Below are positions 17,859 through 26,866 of a stretch of DNA of 64,000 bases, one piece after another (positions within the stretch are counted from its first letter, which is position 1; the number at the start of each line of letters is the position of its first letter). The position numbers were made by a program, and so were the translations under genes. Where the stretch lies: positions 149,293-213,292 of the forward strand of contig NZ_BMNS01000005.1 of assembly GCF_014646675.1 (NCBI RefSeq), given 5' to 3'. The notes under the pieces are model-generated. The model ran no database searches. It saw nothing but the letters and a program-made list of their open reading frames with translations, and had not been told where the DNA came from. The stretch is from Lutibacter litoralis. Its GTDB lineage: Bacteria > Bacteroidota > Bacteroidia > Flavobacteriales > Flavobacteriaceae.

Positions 17859-19412
17859 GTGACCTTAACTACTACAGACTTAGAAGAAAAAAAAACTGGT
17901 AAAGAATTATATAATTATCAGAAAGAAGCAATTACAAAAATTTTCAAAAGATTTGAAGAAGCTCCTGATGATTATCATTTGCTTTTTCAATTGCCTACTG
18001 GAGGTGGAAAAACTGTAATTTTTTCTGAATTAGTGCGTCAATACTTAAAGCACCACAATAAAAAAGTATTAATTCTTACCCATAGAATAGAACTTTGCAA
18101 GCAAACCTGCTCCATGCTATCAGACTTTGGTGTTATAAATAAAGTAATAGATAGCAAAGCTAATTTAGACGATCATAGAGATTATTCTTGCTATGTTGCA
18201 ATGGTAGAAACTTTAAACAATAGGCTAAATGATAATAAATTAGATATTTCGGATATAGGCTTGGTAATAATAGATGAAGCTCATTATAATTCTTTTACAA
18301 AACTATTTAAATTTTTTGAAAAATCTTTTATACTAGGTGTTACGGCAACACCCTTAAGTTCTAATATTCAGTTACCTATGACTGATAATTATGAAGAATT
18401 AATTATTGGTGAATCTATAGAGACGCTGATAAAAAACAATTTTTTAGCCAAAGCAAAGACATACTCATACAACGTTGGATTAACTTCCTTAGTTGTTGGA
18501 ATTAATGGAGATTATACCGTAAAATCTTCTGATGATTTGTATACGAATAGTGAAATGTTAGGAAAATTAGTAAGAGCCTATGAAGAACGATCTTTAGGTA
18601 AAAAAACATTAATCTTCAATAACGGAATTAACACTTCAATAAATGTTTTTGAAGCATTTAAAATGGCAGGTTATCCTATTATGCACTTAGATAATACGGC
18701 TACAAAAAGAGAGCGTGAATTTATATTAAGATGGTTTAAAAAAACTCCCAATGCAATTTTAACTTCAGTAAGTATTTTAACAACTGGATTTGATGAACCA
18801 ACAGTTGATACCATTATTTTAAATAGAGCTACCAGATCTTTAACATTATATTATCAAATGATTGGTAGAGGATCTAGAATATTAAAAGATAAAACATCTT
18901 TTAATGTGATAGATTTAGGAAATAATATCCACCGATTTGGAATGTGGGGAGCACAAGTAAATTGGCAAAAAATATTTAAATACCCTAGTTATTATTTAGA
19001 TAATTTATTAAATGATGAAGATTTAGAAGATAATTTTAGGTATGAAATGCCAGAAGAGTTAAGAGTTAAATTTTCTAAAACAGAAGATGTATTTTTTAAT
19101 GTTAAGAAAGTATATACAGAAGCCATAAAAATTGGAGAATCTTCTAAAGTTGTATTATCTCGTTCTATAGAACAACACGCTAGAATTTGTATTGAAAATA
19201 GCGAAGATGTATACGATGCTTTAATATTGGCTAAGTTATTAGGAGACGATATAGATTACAGAATTCAGCAATATTTAAAGTGCATTTGTAAAAGCACAAA
19301 TAGTTTTACAGATTGGCTAAAAGACGATTATAGGCAAAAGTTAAGAACCTATTTACTTGCCAATTTTGATAGTGTTTTTGAAGAAATTCATGGATACCCG
19401 CCAGAAGATTAA
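17859..19412 (+). CDS. DEAH-type superfamily 2 helicase (ResIII/SSL2-like)
   Basis: This 517-residue protein has a ResIII-type N-terminal RecA domain and a helicase C domain. Motifs are LPTGGGKTV (Walker A, near 47-55), HRIEL (Ia), IIDEAH (motif II), GVTATP (motif III) and QMIGRGSR (motif VI). A C-terminal segment of about 120 residues has no recognisable domain. It probably translocates on or remodels nucleic acid; no nuclease or methyltransferase accompanies it, so it is not an obvious restriction subunit. Translation starts at GTG: the ATG two bases earlier is followed at once by TGA (ATGTGA), and the promoter leaves no room for a farther upstream start. Confidence 0.85.
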   Translation: MTLTTTDLEEKKTGKELYNYQKEAITKIFKRFEEAPDDYHLLFQLPTGGGKTVIFSELVRQYLKHHNKKVLILTHRIELCKQTCSMLSDFGVINKVIDSKANLDDHRDYSCYVAMVETLNNRLNDNKLDISDIGLVIIDEAHYNSFTKLFKFFEKSFILGVTATPLSSNIQLPMTDNYEELIIGESIETLIKNNFLAKAKTYSYNVGLTSLVVGINGDYTVKSSDDLYTNSEMLGKLVRAYEERSLGKKTLIFNNGINTSINVFEAFKMAGYPIMHLDNTATKREREFILRWFKKTPNAILTSVSILTTGFDEPTVDTIILNRATRSLTLYYQMIGRGSRILKDKTSFNVIDLGNNIHRFGMWGAQVNWQKIFKYPSYYLDNLLNDEDLEDNFRYEMPEELRVKFSKTEDVFFNVKKVYTEAIKIGESSKVVLSRSIEQHARICIENSEDVYDALILAKLLGDDIDYRIQQYLKCICKSTNSFTDWLKDDYRQKLRTYLLANFDSVFEEIHGYPPED

Positions 19413-19566
19413 CCTTTTTTATATAAAAAATGTATAAGATACTTCAAAGTATTATATAAAAAATAACTAATTTTAAATAGAGCATTAAAATTTCCAATTT
19501 ATTAAGACTTTTTTTTAGTAATATTGGCTTCATAAAAAAGCTTAGGCTTTACATATTTTTTAATAC

Positions 19567-20484
19567 ATGAAATCGAATAGCAAAGTACTAGTAATTCTAG
19601 CTTTTTTTTCAATTTATATAATTTGGGGATCAACTTATTTATTAAATAAAATTGCTGTAACTGAATTACCTCCTTTTATGTTGGCTTCAATCCGTTTTTT
19701 ATCTGCGGCAATCTTGATTTTTATAATTGCTAAAATATCTGGGATTAAAACCTCCATTACACGTAAGCAGCTTTTAAATTGCACAATTGCGGGATTTTTA
19801 TTTTTAACTTTTGGAAATGGAGTAGTGGTTTGGGCTTTAAAATTTGTTGACAGTGGTTTTGCGGCACTTGAAATATCGGCGCAGCCATTAGTTGTATTAA
19901 TTTTAATGTTAATACTGCAAGGAAAAAAAATTCAACCAATGTCTATTATTGGAGTTATATTAGGAAGTATTGGTATTTATTTATTGGTGAGTCAGAAAGA
20001 ATTAATACATCAAGAAGATTCTATTAAAGGGATGTTAATGATATTTGCTGGAATGGTAAGTTGGAGCTATGGAAGTATATTTGTAGCCAAGGCAGATTTA
20101 CCTGCGAATTTCTTTGTAAATACAGGTTATCAAATGTTAATGGGTGGTTTAATGTTATGTATTGCTAGTATTAGTTTTGGAGAAGAATGGATCGCAATTG
20201 CTAATTGGAGCACATCTATACAATTATCAATGGTTGGTTTAATAATTTTTGGAAGTATAGTTGCCTTTACCTCTTTTAATTATTTACTAAGAGCAGTTTC
20301 TCCAGAAAAAGTTGCCACATCTACGTATGTAAATCCTATAATTGCTTTACTGCTCGGTTGGTTTTTTTTAAACGAACAAATTACGCTACAATCAATAATT
20401 GCAGCTGCAATTCTTTTAACGGGTGTTTTCTTTATTAATACTAAGAAGAAATTGGTGCTATTTTCAAGGTTTAAAAAGCAATAA
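19567..20484 (+). CDS. EamA/DMT family transporter
   Basis: This 305-residue protein has ten predicted membrane helices arranged as two EamA repeats (about 8-140 and 155-292). The opening IIWGSTYLLNK and the SPEKVATSTYVNPI motif in the second repeat are typical of the YedA/RhaT-like drug/metabolite transporters. It likely exports a small metabolite or amino acid across the inner membrane; the substrate cannot be predicted. It is a single gene between a helicase and a lipoprotein, and no regulator is adjacent. Confidence 0.88.
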   Translation: MKSNSKVLVILAFFSIYIIWGSTYLLNKIAVTELPPFMLASIRFLSAAILIFIIAKISGIKTSITRKQLLNCTIAGFLFLTFGNGVVVWALKFVDSGFAALEISAQPLVVLILMLILQGKKIQPMSIIGVILGSIGIYLLVSQKELIHQEDSIKGMLMIFAGMVSWSYGSIFVAKADLPANFFVNTGYQMLMGGLMLCIASISFGEEWIAIANWSTSIQLSMVGLIIFGSIVAFTSFNYLLRAVSPEKVATSTYVNPIIALLLGWFFLNEQITLQSIIAAAILLTGVFFINTKKKLVLFSRFKKQ

Positions 20485-20628
20485 ACTTGTAGAACGCGAT
20501 TAATAACATTTTTTTAGTATATTTAACATATTGTAATTAACTAATATTCAATTATTTAATACTAAATACTCTTTTAAAGATTGTATATATTAGGAATTTA
20601 TGAGTACTAACTAATTAAACTTTACATT

Positions 20629-21150
20629 ATGAAAAAACTAATTTTATTAAGTCTTACAATCGTATTATTTGCATCTTGTCAAGAAAAAGCCGCAAAGCGT
20701 TACACACAAAATTCGCCTGAAATTGAGGTTTTAAAATCTGTAATTAAAGATTACAATACTAAGAATTGGGAAGGTTTGGTAAGTCACTATGCAGATACTT
20801 CAAAAACCTTCTTTAATACTGTTGATAAACCATTTGCTTCTAAAAAGCTTGCAGAATATCATACTCAAAATGATGTAAACTATTCAAAAAGAGGATTTAT
20901 TGACGAAGGTCAAGAATATGAAATGGTTTTAACAGATGATGGTAAAACTTGGGTGAATTTTTGGGGAACTTGGAAAGGAACTTTAATTGGAAACAATAAA
21001 GAAATAACCTTAGCAGTTCACTTAACAGCCCAATTTATTGATAATAAAATTGTTCAAGACCACGGATATTGGGACGCTTCAGAAGTTGTTTTAAGCCTTC
21101 AAGAAATTGAAGCAGCCAAAAATATGATTGAAGAGGTTGAAGAAGAATAA
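20629..21150 (+). CDS. Lipoprotein with NTF2/SnoaL-like fold
   Basis: This 173-residue protein has a lipoprotein signal peptide (lipobox FASC, Cys at 17). The mature part is about 130 residues. The pattern EIEVLKSVIKDYNTKNWEGL followed by alternating strands, including a HLTAQFIDNKIV strand near the end, fits the NTF2-like/SnoaL cone fold, which binds small hydrophobic ligands or serves as a scaffold. The final 20 residues are acidic (EEVEEE). It is likely attached to a periplasmic membrane face. No partner gene is adjacent and the function is unknown. Confidence 0.78.
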   Translation: MKKLILLSLTIVLFASCQEKAAKRYTQNSPEIEVLKSVIKDYNTKNWEGLVSHYADTSKTFFNTVDKPFASKKLAEYHTQNDVNYSKRGFIDEGQEYEMVLTDDGKTWVNFWGTWKGTLIGNNKEITLAVHLTAQFIDNKIVQDHGYWDASEVVLSLQEIEAAKNMIEEVEEE

Positions 21151-21192
21151 AATTTAAAGGGTATTCTAAACTCAATTAAAAATTAATTAACA

Positions 21193-21311
21193 ACTGTCTT
21201 AAAATGCATAGTGTGTTTAAAAATGATATATTTAAATTTATTATATCCATACGGGCTAATATGAACACTTTAACTATTTTAAAAATTAGTAATAATGCAT
21301 TATAAGACAGT
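21193..21311. repeat. 119-bp element bounded by an 18-bp inverted repeat (MITE-like or large hairpin)
   Basis: The left arm 21193-21210 and the reverse complement of the right arm 21294-21311 agree at 16 of 18 positions, with both ends reading ACTGTCTTA inward. The interior has no open frame. It fills the gap between two convergent genes, so it could be a short non-autonomous transposable element or simply an extended bidirectional terminator. No target-site duplication is evident. Confidence 0.5.
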
Positions 21312-21315
21312 CTAA

Positions 21316-21885
21316 TTATCCTTTTTTAAGCCAAGGTTTCCCCATTTTTAATAATGGTTTATTTGCAACATCATTAATAATTATTCCACCCATCATATAC
21401 CAAGCTCCTAAGGCACAAATAATTAAAACATAAGCAGCCCAAACAGTTAATTCAGGAAAACCGAAATGTGCTAGATCTAATAGTATAAAACCTATTACTA
21501 AAGCTGTAAATGTAAAAGCCATAGCTCCGTGAATAAATAGGGAAGCTATCCAAAGTATTAGTGTTAATAATGTCCATACAATTAAATAGAAACCAACATC
21601 AACACCTGTTGAATTGTAAATATTAAAATGATTACAGATCCAGATAACACCTAATCCTATCCAAAAAGCACCATAACTTGTAAATGCTGCAAAACCAAAA
21701 TTATTTCCCATTTTTTGTTCTAAAAATCCAGCAATCATTTGTGCTAAACCTCCAAAAACAAAACCCATTGCTACAACAGGACCTAATCCAATAAGACCTA
21801 AATTATGAAATTGTAGTAGTAATGTTGTTAATCCAAAACCTCCAAGACCAACAACTGCTGGATTTGCTAATTTAATAGTACTCAT
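21316..21885 (-). CDS. Acetate uptake transporter (GPR1/FUN34/SatP family)
   Basis: This protein of about 189 residues has six membrane helices. The N-terminal signature NPAVVGLGGFGLTT matches the NPAPLGL motif of the SatP/YaaH family, which takes up acetate or succinate with protons. I chose the ATG at 21885 (MSTIKLANP) over an in-frame start 30 bases upstream, because family members begin a few residues before the NPA motif. It is monocistronic. The right end of the inverted-repeat element lies 5 bases past its stop codon. Confidence 0.9.
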   Translation of the reverse strand: MSTIKLANPAVVGLGGFGLTTLLLQFHNLGLIGLGPVVAMGFVFGGLAQMIAGFLEQKMGNNFGFAAFTSYGAFWIGLGVIWICNHFNIYNSTGVDVGFYLIVWTLLTLILWIASLFIHGAMAFTFTALVIGFILLDLAHFGFPELTVWAAYVLIICALGAWYMMGGIIINDVANKPLLKMGKPWLKKG

Positions 21886-22141
21886 AGTTATTATATTTTT
21901 TAAAAATGAGCACAAATATGTAGCAATAATTTATTTTGGATTATGATTAAAGTCATTGTTAAATTTGATTTAAAATTTCACTATATTTCAAACGATTTCA
22001 TAAGATATACTTCTTTAAAATTTTATAAAAAAGCACATTTTTTTTTATAAATAATATTGAATTTTTTATAGAAATTAAAGATGTACCAGGAAAATTGGAT
22101 AGTTTTATATTGTCTTACAAGTTCTACTCTTTTTAAATTCT

Positions 22142-22149
22142 TACATTTG
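22142..22149 (+). promoter_or_regulatory. -7 element before MFS transporter
   Basis: TACATTTG fits TAnnTTTG 18 bases before the start codon. No matching -33 TTG at the correct distance was seen. Confidence 0.45.
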
Positions 22150-22166
22150 TCTGTTAAATTTTTAAA

Positions 22167-23483
22167 ATGGTAAATTCTAATAGATATTCTTTAGTAAATC
22201 CAAAAAAATCTCCCGTTTTTTATGGTTATGTTGTCCTTTTTTTTGGAATCATAGGTGTTTTAGCAAGTATACCAGGACAAACTGTAGGGGTTTCTGTATT
22301 CACAGATCCTGTTAAAGATGCTCTGGGGCTTTCAAGAAATCAGTTTAGCAATGCTTATATGATTGGAACATTATTAAGTTCTTTTTTAGTAACAAAAGCA
22401 GGATTTTTATTCGATAAATATGGTGCAAGGTATGTGGCATTTTTTGCAACTGTATTTTTAGGAATTTCATTGTTATTATTTTCAATCTCAGTTAAAATAA
22501 GTGAAACTTTTAAATCAATTTTAAATATTGATTCTTGGATAATACCATTTGCTTTAATTACAGTTTTATTCTTTTTTATAAGATTTAGTGGACAAGGAGT
22601 TTTAACTATGACTTCTAGAAATATGATTATGATATGGTTTAATAAAAACCGAGGTAAAATTAATGCAATAAGTAGCATAACGGTTTCATTAGGGTTTTCT
22701 GCATCACCAATTTTAATCAACCGTTTAATTGATGACTACGGCTGGGAATTAAGTTGGCAAATACTAGCCGTTTGCTTGTTTATTTTTAGCTTCTTTATAA
22801 TACAATTTTACAGAAACAAACCTGAAGATTTCGATTTAAAACCAGATGGATCAATTACAGATAAAAATAAAGAAACCATTGATATTGAAGAAGTTGAAGA
22901 TAATTTTACTTTAGCCAGAGCTAAAAAAACAAGAGCTTTTTGGATGTATGGGTTAATTTTAGCATTTAATAGCTTTTTTATTACCGGTTTTACGTTTCAT
23001 GTGGTATCTATTTTTGCGAGTCAAGATTATACAAAATCTCAGGCTATTGCAGTGTTTTTACCCATTTCTATTATTGCCATTTCTGTAGCAACATTGTGTA
23101 ATATATTAAGTGATTATATTCAGCATAAAATTTATTTATATATTATGATTGCTAGTGGAATTTTAGCTTCACTAGGATTGTTATTTTTATCTTCATCGTT
23201 TGGAATTTATATGTTAATAACAGGTTTAGGGTTGTTAGGAGGTTTATTTTCGGTTGTAAATGCAGTTACTTGGCCTAAATATTATGGAAGAAAATATTTG
23301 GGATCTATTACAGGGAAAGTTATGAGTTTTTTGGTAATTGCAAGCGCCATTGCACCAAGTTTATTTAGTTATTGTTTTTCTAATTTCGGTTCTTATAGCA
23401 ATATTAGTTATATAACATTAGCTTTTTTGTTGTTCTTAATAATTGGGTCTTTTAAAGTTGAAAACCCACAAAAATATTTATAA
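22167..23483 (+). CDS. MFS transporter (oxalate/formate-antiporter-like group)
   Basis: This 438-residue protein has twelve predicted spans split by a charged cytoplasmic loop (about 225-250, rich in Asp/Glu/Lys). The N-terminal FYGYVVLFFGIIGVLASIPG stretch and the FDKYGARY motif between spans two and three are typical of the MFS-1/monocarboxylate-antiporter branch. It probably exchanges or takes up an organic anion, with substrate unknown. It stands alone between the divergent acetate transporter and a shared terminator with the FKBP gene. Confidence 0.87.
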   Translation: MVNSNRYSLVNPKKSPVFYGYVVLFFGIIGVLASIPGQTVGVSVFTDPVKDALGLSRNQFSNAYMIGTLLSSFLVTKAGFLFDKYGARYVAFFATVFLGISLLLFSISVKISETFKSILNIDSWIIPFALITVLFFFIRFSGQGVLTMTSRNMIMIWFNKNRGKINAISSITVSLGFSASPILINRLIDDYGWELSWQILAVCLFIFSFFIIQFYRNKPEDFDLKPDGSITDKNKETIDIEEVEDNFTLARAKKTRAFWMYGLILAFNSFFITGFTFHVVSIFASQDYTKSQAIAVFLPISIIAISVATLCNILSDYIQHKIYLYIMIASGILASLGLLFLSSSFGIYMLITGLGLLGGLFSVVNAVTWPKYYGRKYLGSITGKVMSFLVIASAIAPSLFSYCFSNFGSYSNISYITLAFLLFLIIGSFKVENPQKYL

Positions 23484-23583
23484 ATTAAAAAGAAGAAAGT
23501 AAGCTTTATGATAAAGACATATCTATTCAGTATTTTTAAATTGATATAGATCATTATCTCATTCTAAAACCTAATTTTATATC

Positions 23584-23640
23584 AAAAAAACCTGACGAGA
23601 TATGTTGAATAAATTCAACAAATACTGTCAGGCTTTTTAT
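23584..23640. terminator. Shared bidirectional terminator between MFS transporter and FKBP
   Basis: Nested stems are visible: CCTGAC at 23591-23596 pairs with GTCAGG at 23627-23632, and TTGAAT pairs with ATTCAA inside. T-runs flank the structure on either strand. It lies 100 bases after the MFS stop and 19 bases after the FKBP stop on the minus strand. Confidence 0.75.
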
Positions 23641-23658
23641 AAAATATTTTAAATTTTA

Positions 23659-24087
23659 TTATTTGATTTCAACGACTTCAAGATCAAAAATTAGTTCTTT
23701 ACCCGCCAATGGATGATTCCCATCTATAATAACAGTTTCATCTTTAACTTCAACAATCATCAAATTCATTTCTTGTCCATCTTGAGTTTTTGATACAAGT
23801 CCCATTCCAACTTGAGGTTCCATATCTTGTGGAAGTTGACTTTTTTGAACTTCATGAATTAATTCTTCACTTGGCTCTCCATAAGCTTCCTCTTTTGCAA
23901 GAGTAATTGTTTTTTTCTCATTTAATTTCATATCGATGAGTCCTTTTTCAAAACCAGGAATCAATTGTCCCTGTCCTAAAGTAAACTCTAAAGGTTCTTT
24001 ACCTTCTGAACTATCAAAAATTTGACCGTCTGATAATTTTCCAGTGTAGTGTACCTTAACCGTGTTGTTTTCTTTAACTTGAATCAT
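23659..24087 (-). CDS. FKBP-type peptidyl-prolyl cis-trans isomerase, SlyD-like
   Basis: This 142-residue protein begins VKVHYTGKLSDGQIFDSS, has GQGQLIPGFEKGL near 38-50 as the FKBP active-site strand, and carries an inserted chaperone flap (IF domain) at about 70-120 as in SlyD. It lacks a signal peptide, so it is a cytoplasmic folding catalyst. The C-terminal histidine-rich metal tail of E. coli SlyD is absent, so a nickel-delivery role is not expected. A single gene. Confidence 0.92.
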   Translation of the reverse strand: MIQVKENNTVKVHYTGKLSDGQIFDSSEGKEPLEFTLGQGQLIPGFEKGLIDMKLNEKKTITLAKEEAYGEPSEELIHEVQKSQLPQDMEPQVGMGLVSKTQDGQEMNLMIVEVKDETVIIDGNHPLAGKELIFDLEVVEIK

Positions 24088-24407
24088 AAAATTACTTTTA
24101 ATTTAAAAAATACATTTTGCATAATTTTTACACGCTTTGTATTTAAATTTAACATTAATTTGTTATTGTACTAAAACCAAGCCAAAAACCAGAAATAGCT
24201 TTCAAATAAACTTATTTGACAAATATTCTATATATTATAGCGCTTTATCCATTTAATTATGGGTAATACCTGTTTTATTATAATGTTTAAACCTTTTCTA
24301 TATACCATAATTAAAAACTGTAATTATGTCAGGTCAAACGTTAAAATTTAGGTTAAGAGATTTGTAAATTAGTGTAAATTGAAAATAGTTTAGGAGATTA
24401 AATGCGA
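24088..24407. other. Intergenic gap without a recognised gene
   Basis: These 320 bases between the FKBP start and the permease stop contain no credible open frame. The only structure seen is a short inverted repeat, CATAATTA at 24306-24313 with TAATTATG at 24321-24328, without a T-run. Confidence 0.5.
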
Positions 24408-26588
24408 TTATTTATTGTTAATAAAGTTTAAATCAAGGACGTTAAAATTATTTGCAGCTTTTACCAAAAGGGTAGAACCTATACTTTCAAAGAGTTGGTT
24501 TGTTTTTAGAACAAATTCAGCTTGTTTTTCAATTTTATAATTTGGGATTCCAACAACTGTTAAATCAGTTTTTTTAGAATAATCTTCAATAATATTGTAA
24601 AAAGGTTTTTGTTCTACGGCATTATTAATAATTTCTATAGCAACTAATACTCTAAGGTCTTCAACCAATTTACGAATTTTGGAGTTTATAATTTCTTGAT
24701 TAATATTATTATTATTTACAAAAAGTACTCTTATTTTTGTGTTGCTCCAAAGCGGAGAGGCAATTATAAAACGAGCAATATTGAGCATCATTTCGGCATT
24801 TTTACTATCGGTTTCTCGCCACCAAAAATCAACTGTTTTATACTTTCCAAACTTCTTTTTTCTGTCAAAATCTAAATACAACAAATTATAATCCAAATGA
24901 AGTAACGTTTCTGTCATTTTAGAATATTCTGTTGAATTTTCTAATCCTTTAGGCCAGCCCATCATAATTGTATTTGGTTCAACACCAGAAAAACCATAGG
25001 TTGTAGCAATATTAGTAATCCCGTTGTAAATATTGTCAACTTTAACTTGTCTTGCAAAAATACCTAATTCAGCAAAATTATCATTTCTAACAATTTGATC
25101 AACTTTCTTTAAGGGTTTTTCATTTTTTTTATCAAGAATCAGTTTAAAATTTGTGACAATACCGGTTCTTCCAGAAACAGTTTTACCTAATTGTAGTAAA
25201 TACGATTGATGTTTACTTTCGCCGCTAAATAAGATTATATTTGGATTCCAATTGGAATTTTCATCAACATTAGCGTCAATTTTTTTTAAACCTTTGTTTA
25301 CAACATTTTCCCAGACACTTTGCCAAACATCATTAGATTGCAGTTTAACTTCTTTACGTTGTAGCCAAAAATACAAACCTGCAATAATTGCAAAAGCTGC
25401 AAACATTGCTAACATATCTAGCTTAAACATTACAGCAAAACAAGCCATAAAACCTAATAATCCAATCCAACTTTTAATTTTAAAAGATGGTTGAAAGTCT
25501 GGATTTGCCCAACTTTCTAAGAAATAGGAAATATTGATAAACCCATATGCCGTTAAATAAAACATAGAAACTATTCGTGCAATTACATCTAATTCACCAA
25601 TTAAAACACCAGCTTCAGCTATTAAAAAAACCAAAAATAAAGCATTAACGGGTTCATTATTTTTCCCTCTTCCTTTTCTAAAGACCTTAGGAGTTACGTT
25701 ATCAACAGACATTGCTTGCAAAATTCTTGGTCCTCCAAGAATTCCACCTAAAGCAGAAGAAAGTGTTGCTCCCCAGATTCCTGCAACCACAGCAGGAGCA
25801 AAAAGTGCAATTTTCATTAAAATATTATAATCTGTTTTTAGCACATCAGAGCTCACATTTAAAGCTAAATAAATAGCCACTAGTATATAAATAACAAGCC
25901 CAGTTCCTATTGCTAGCAAAGTACCTATAGGAATTGATTTTTTCGAATCTTTTAAATCTCCGCTCATTGCAATTCCTGCAGTAAATCCGGTAACAGCAGG
26001 GAAAAACACAGCAAAAATAACTTCCAAAGGTACAGCATCTACCGAAGAAAACAATTCAATTGTTTCTGGTTGAAAGTCGGAGTTTCCAAAAAAGATAGCG
26101 ACTAATGAAATACTTATTGCTGCTAAAATAAAAAACTGAGCTTTTATTGCCACAGATGTACTAATTAAGGCCAAACAGGTAAGTGATAACAGTGCTATTG
26201 TTCCTGTTAACCTTAAGTCGTTAATTGTTACTCCAAATCCAAAATATTCATTAAAACTTTCAGCAAAACCAATTAAATATAGTGCAATGGATAATGCTGT
26301 ACCAATGTATAACGCAATACCTATTGACCCACCAATAGGAATTCCCATACTTCTAGAAAGAATGTAATAAACACCTCCAGCTCCAATTTTTTTATCAGTT
26401 GCAATTGAAGATACACTTAAACCCGTTGAAACTGCAATAACATGTGCTAAAATAATAATCATTATAGCACCAATAAGTCCTGCATTTCCAACTACCCAGC
26501 CTAAACGCATGTACATTATAACACCTAAAATAGTTAAGATTGATGGTGTAAAAACACCTGCAAATGTTCCAAATTTTTTTCCTTGCAT
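24408..26588 (-). CDS. APC-superfamily permease, cation-chloride-cotransporter-like
   Basis: This 726-residue protein starts with the CCC-like helix GVFTPSILTILGVIMYMRLGWVVG and has about twelve spans to residue 420. A soluble C-terminal domain of about 300 residues follows, ending in a segment with VVGIPNYK resembling the SLC12 C-terminal domain. Eukaryotic relatives carry Na+, K+ and Cl- together, while bacterial members are little studied and may move amino acids or ions. The Ala/Gly-rich first helix and the GGVYYILSRSMG motif support the family. It is monocistronic on the minus strand; its ion specificity is unknown. Confidence 0.87.
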   Translation of the reverse strand: MQGKKFGTFAGVFTPSILTILGVIMYMRLGWVVGNAGLIGAIMIIILAHVIAVSTGLSVSSIATDKKIGAGGVYYILSRSMGIPIGGSIGIALYIGTALSIALYLIGFAESFNEYFGFGVTINDLRLTGTIALLSLTCLALISTSVAIKAQFFILAAISISLVAIFFGNSDFQPETIELFSSVDAVPLEVIFAVFFPAVTGFTAGIAMSGDLKDSKKSIPIGTLLAIGTGLVIYILVAIYLALNVSSDVLKTDYNILMKIALFAPAVVAGIWGATLSSALGGILGGPRILQAMSVDNVTPKVFRKGRGKNNEPVNALFLVFLIAEAGVLIGELDVIARIVSMFYLTAYGFINISYFLESWANPDFQPSFKIKSWIGLLGFMACFAVMFKLDMLAMFAAFAIIAGLYFWLQRKEVKLQSNDVWQSVWENVVNKGLKKIDANVDENSNWNPNIILFSGESKHQSYLLQLGKTVSGRTGIVTNFKLILDKKNEKPLKKVDQIVRNDNFAELGIFARQVKVDNIYNGITNIATTYGFSGVEPNTIMMGWPKGLENSTEYSKMTETLLHLDYNLLYLDFDRKKKFGKYKTVDFWWRETDSKNAEMMLNIARFIIASPLWSNTKIRVLFVNNNNINQEIINSKIRKLVEDLRVLVAIEIINNAVEQKPFYNIIEDYSKKTDLTVVGIPNYKIEKQAEFVLKTNQLFESIGSTLLVKAANNFNVLDLNFINNK

Positions 26589-26813
26589 TCAGTTGAATTG
26601 AAATTATATTAAAGGTTATTTCAAATTTGAAATAAATATAATTAAACTTATTTTAAAAAAGAAGGAAACCTAAAATCAATATTGACAAATATGTTTTGAG
26701 CTTTTTTATTCTTTAAAGATTTAAAATTAGTATGTATGTTATCTGAAATAATTCAGATAACAAAATTCATGAGAACCACTATTGTAGTAGCTGAACAACT
26801 GTATGTAAATAAT

Positions 26814-26850
26814 AAAAGCACACTTTATTTATTAAATAAAGTGTGCTTTC
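26814..26850 (-). terminator. Terminator after the phosphofructokinase operon
   Basis: A 17-bp perfect stem (AAAGCACACTTTATTTA with its complement) with almost no loop lies 17 bases past the stop of the gene at 26867 and is followed on the minus strand by TTATTATT. A strong hairpin, with a modest U-run. Confidence 0.8.
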
Positions 26851-26866
26851 TAATAAATAAGTTTTA

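Noticed and set aside
17859-19412. Restriction or anti-phage defence subunit, because of the ResIII-type helicase.
   Set aside because: No nuclease, methyltransferase specificity gene or other defence partner lies beside it.
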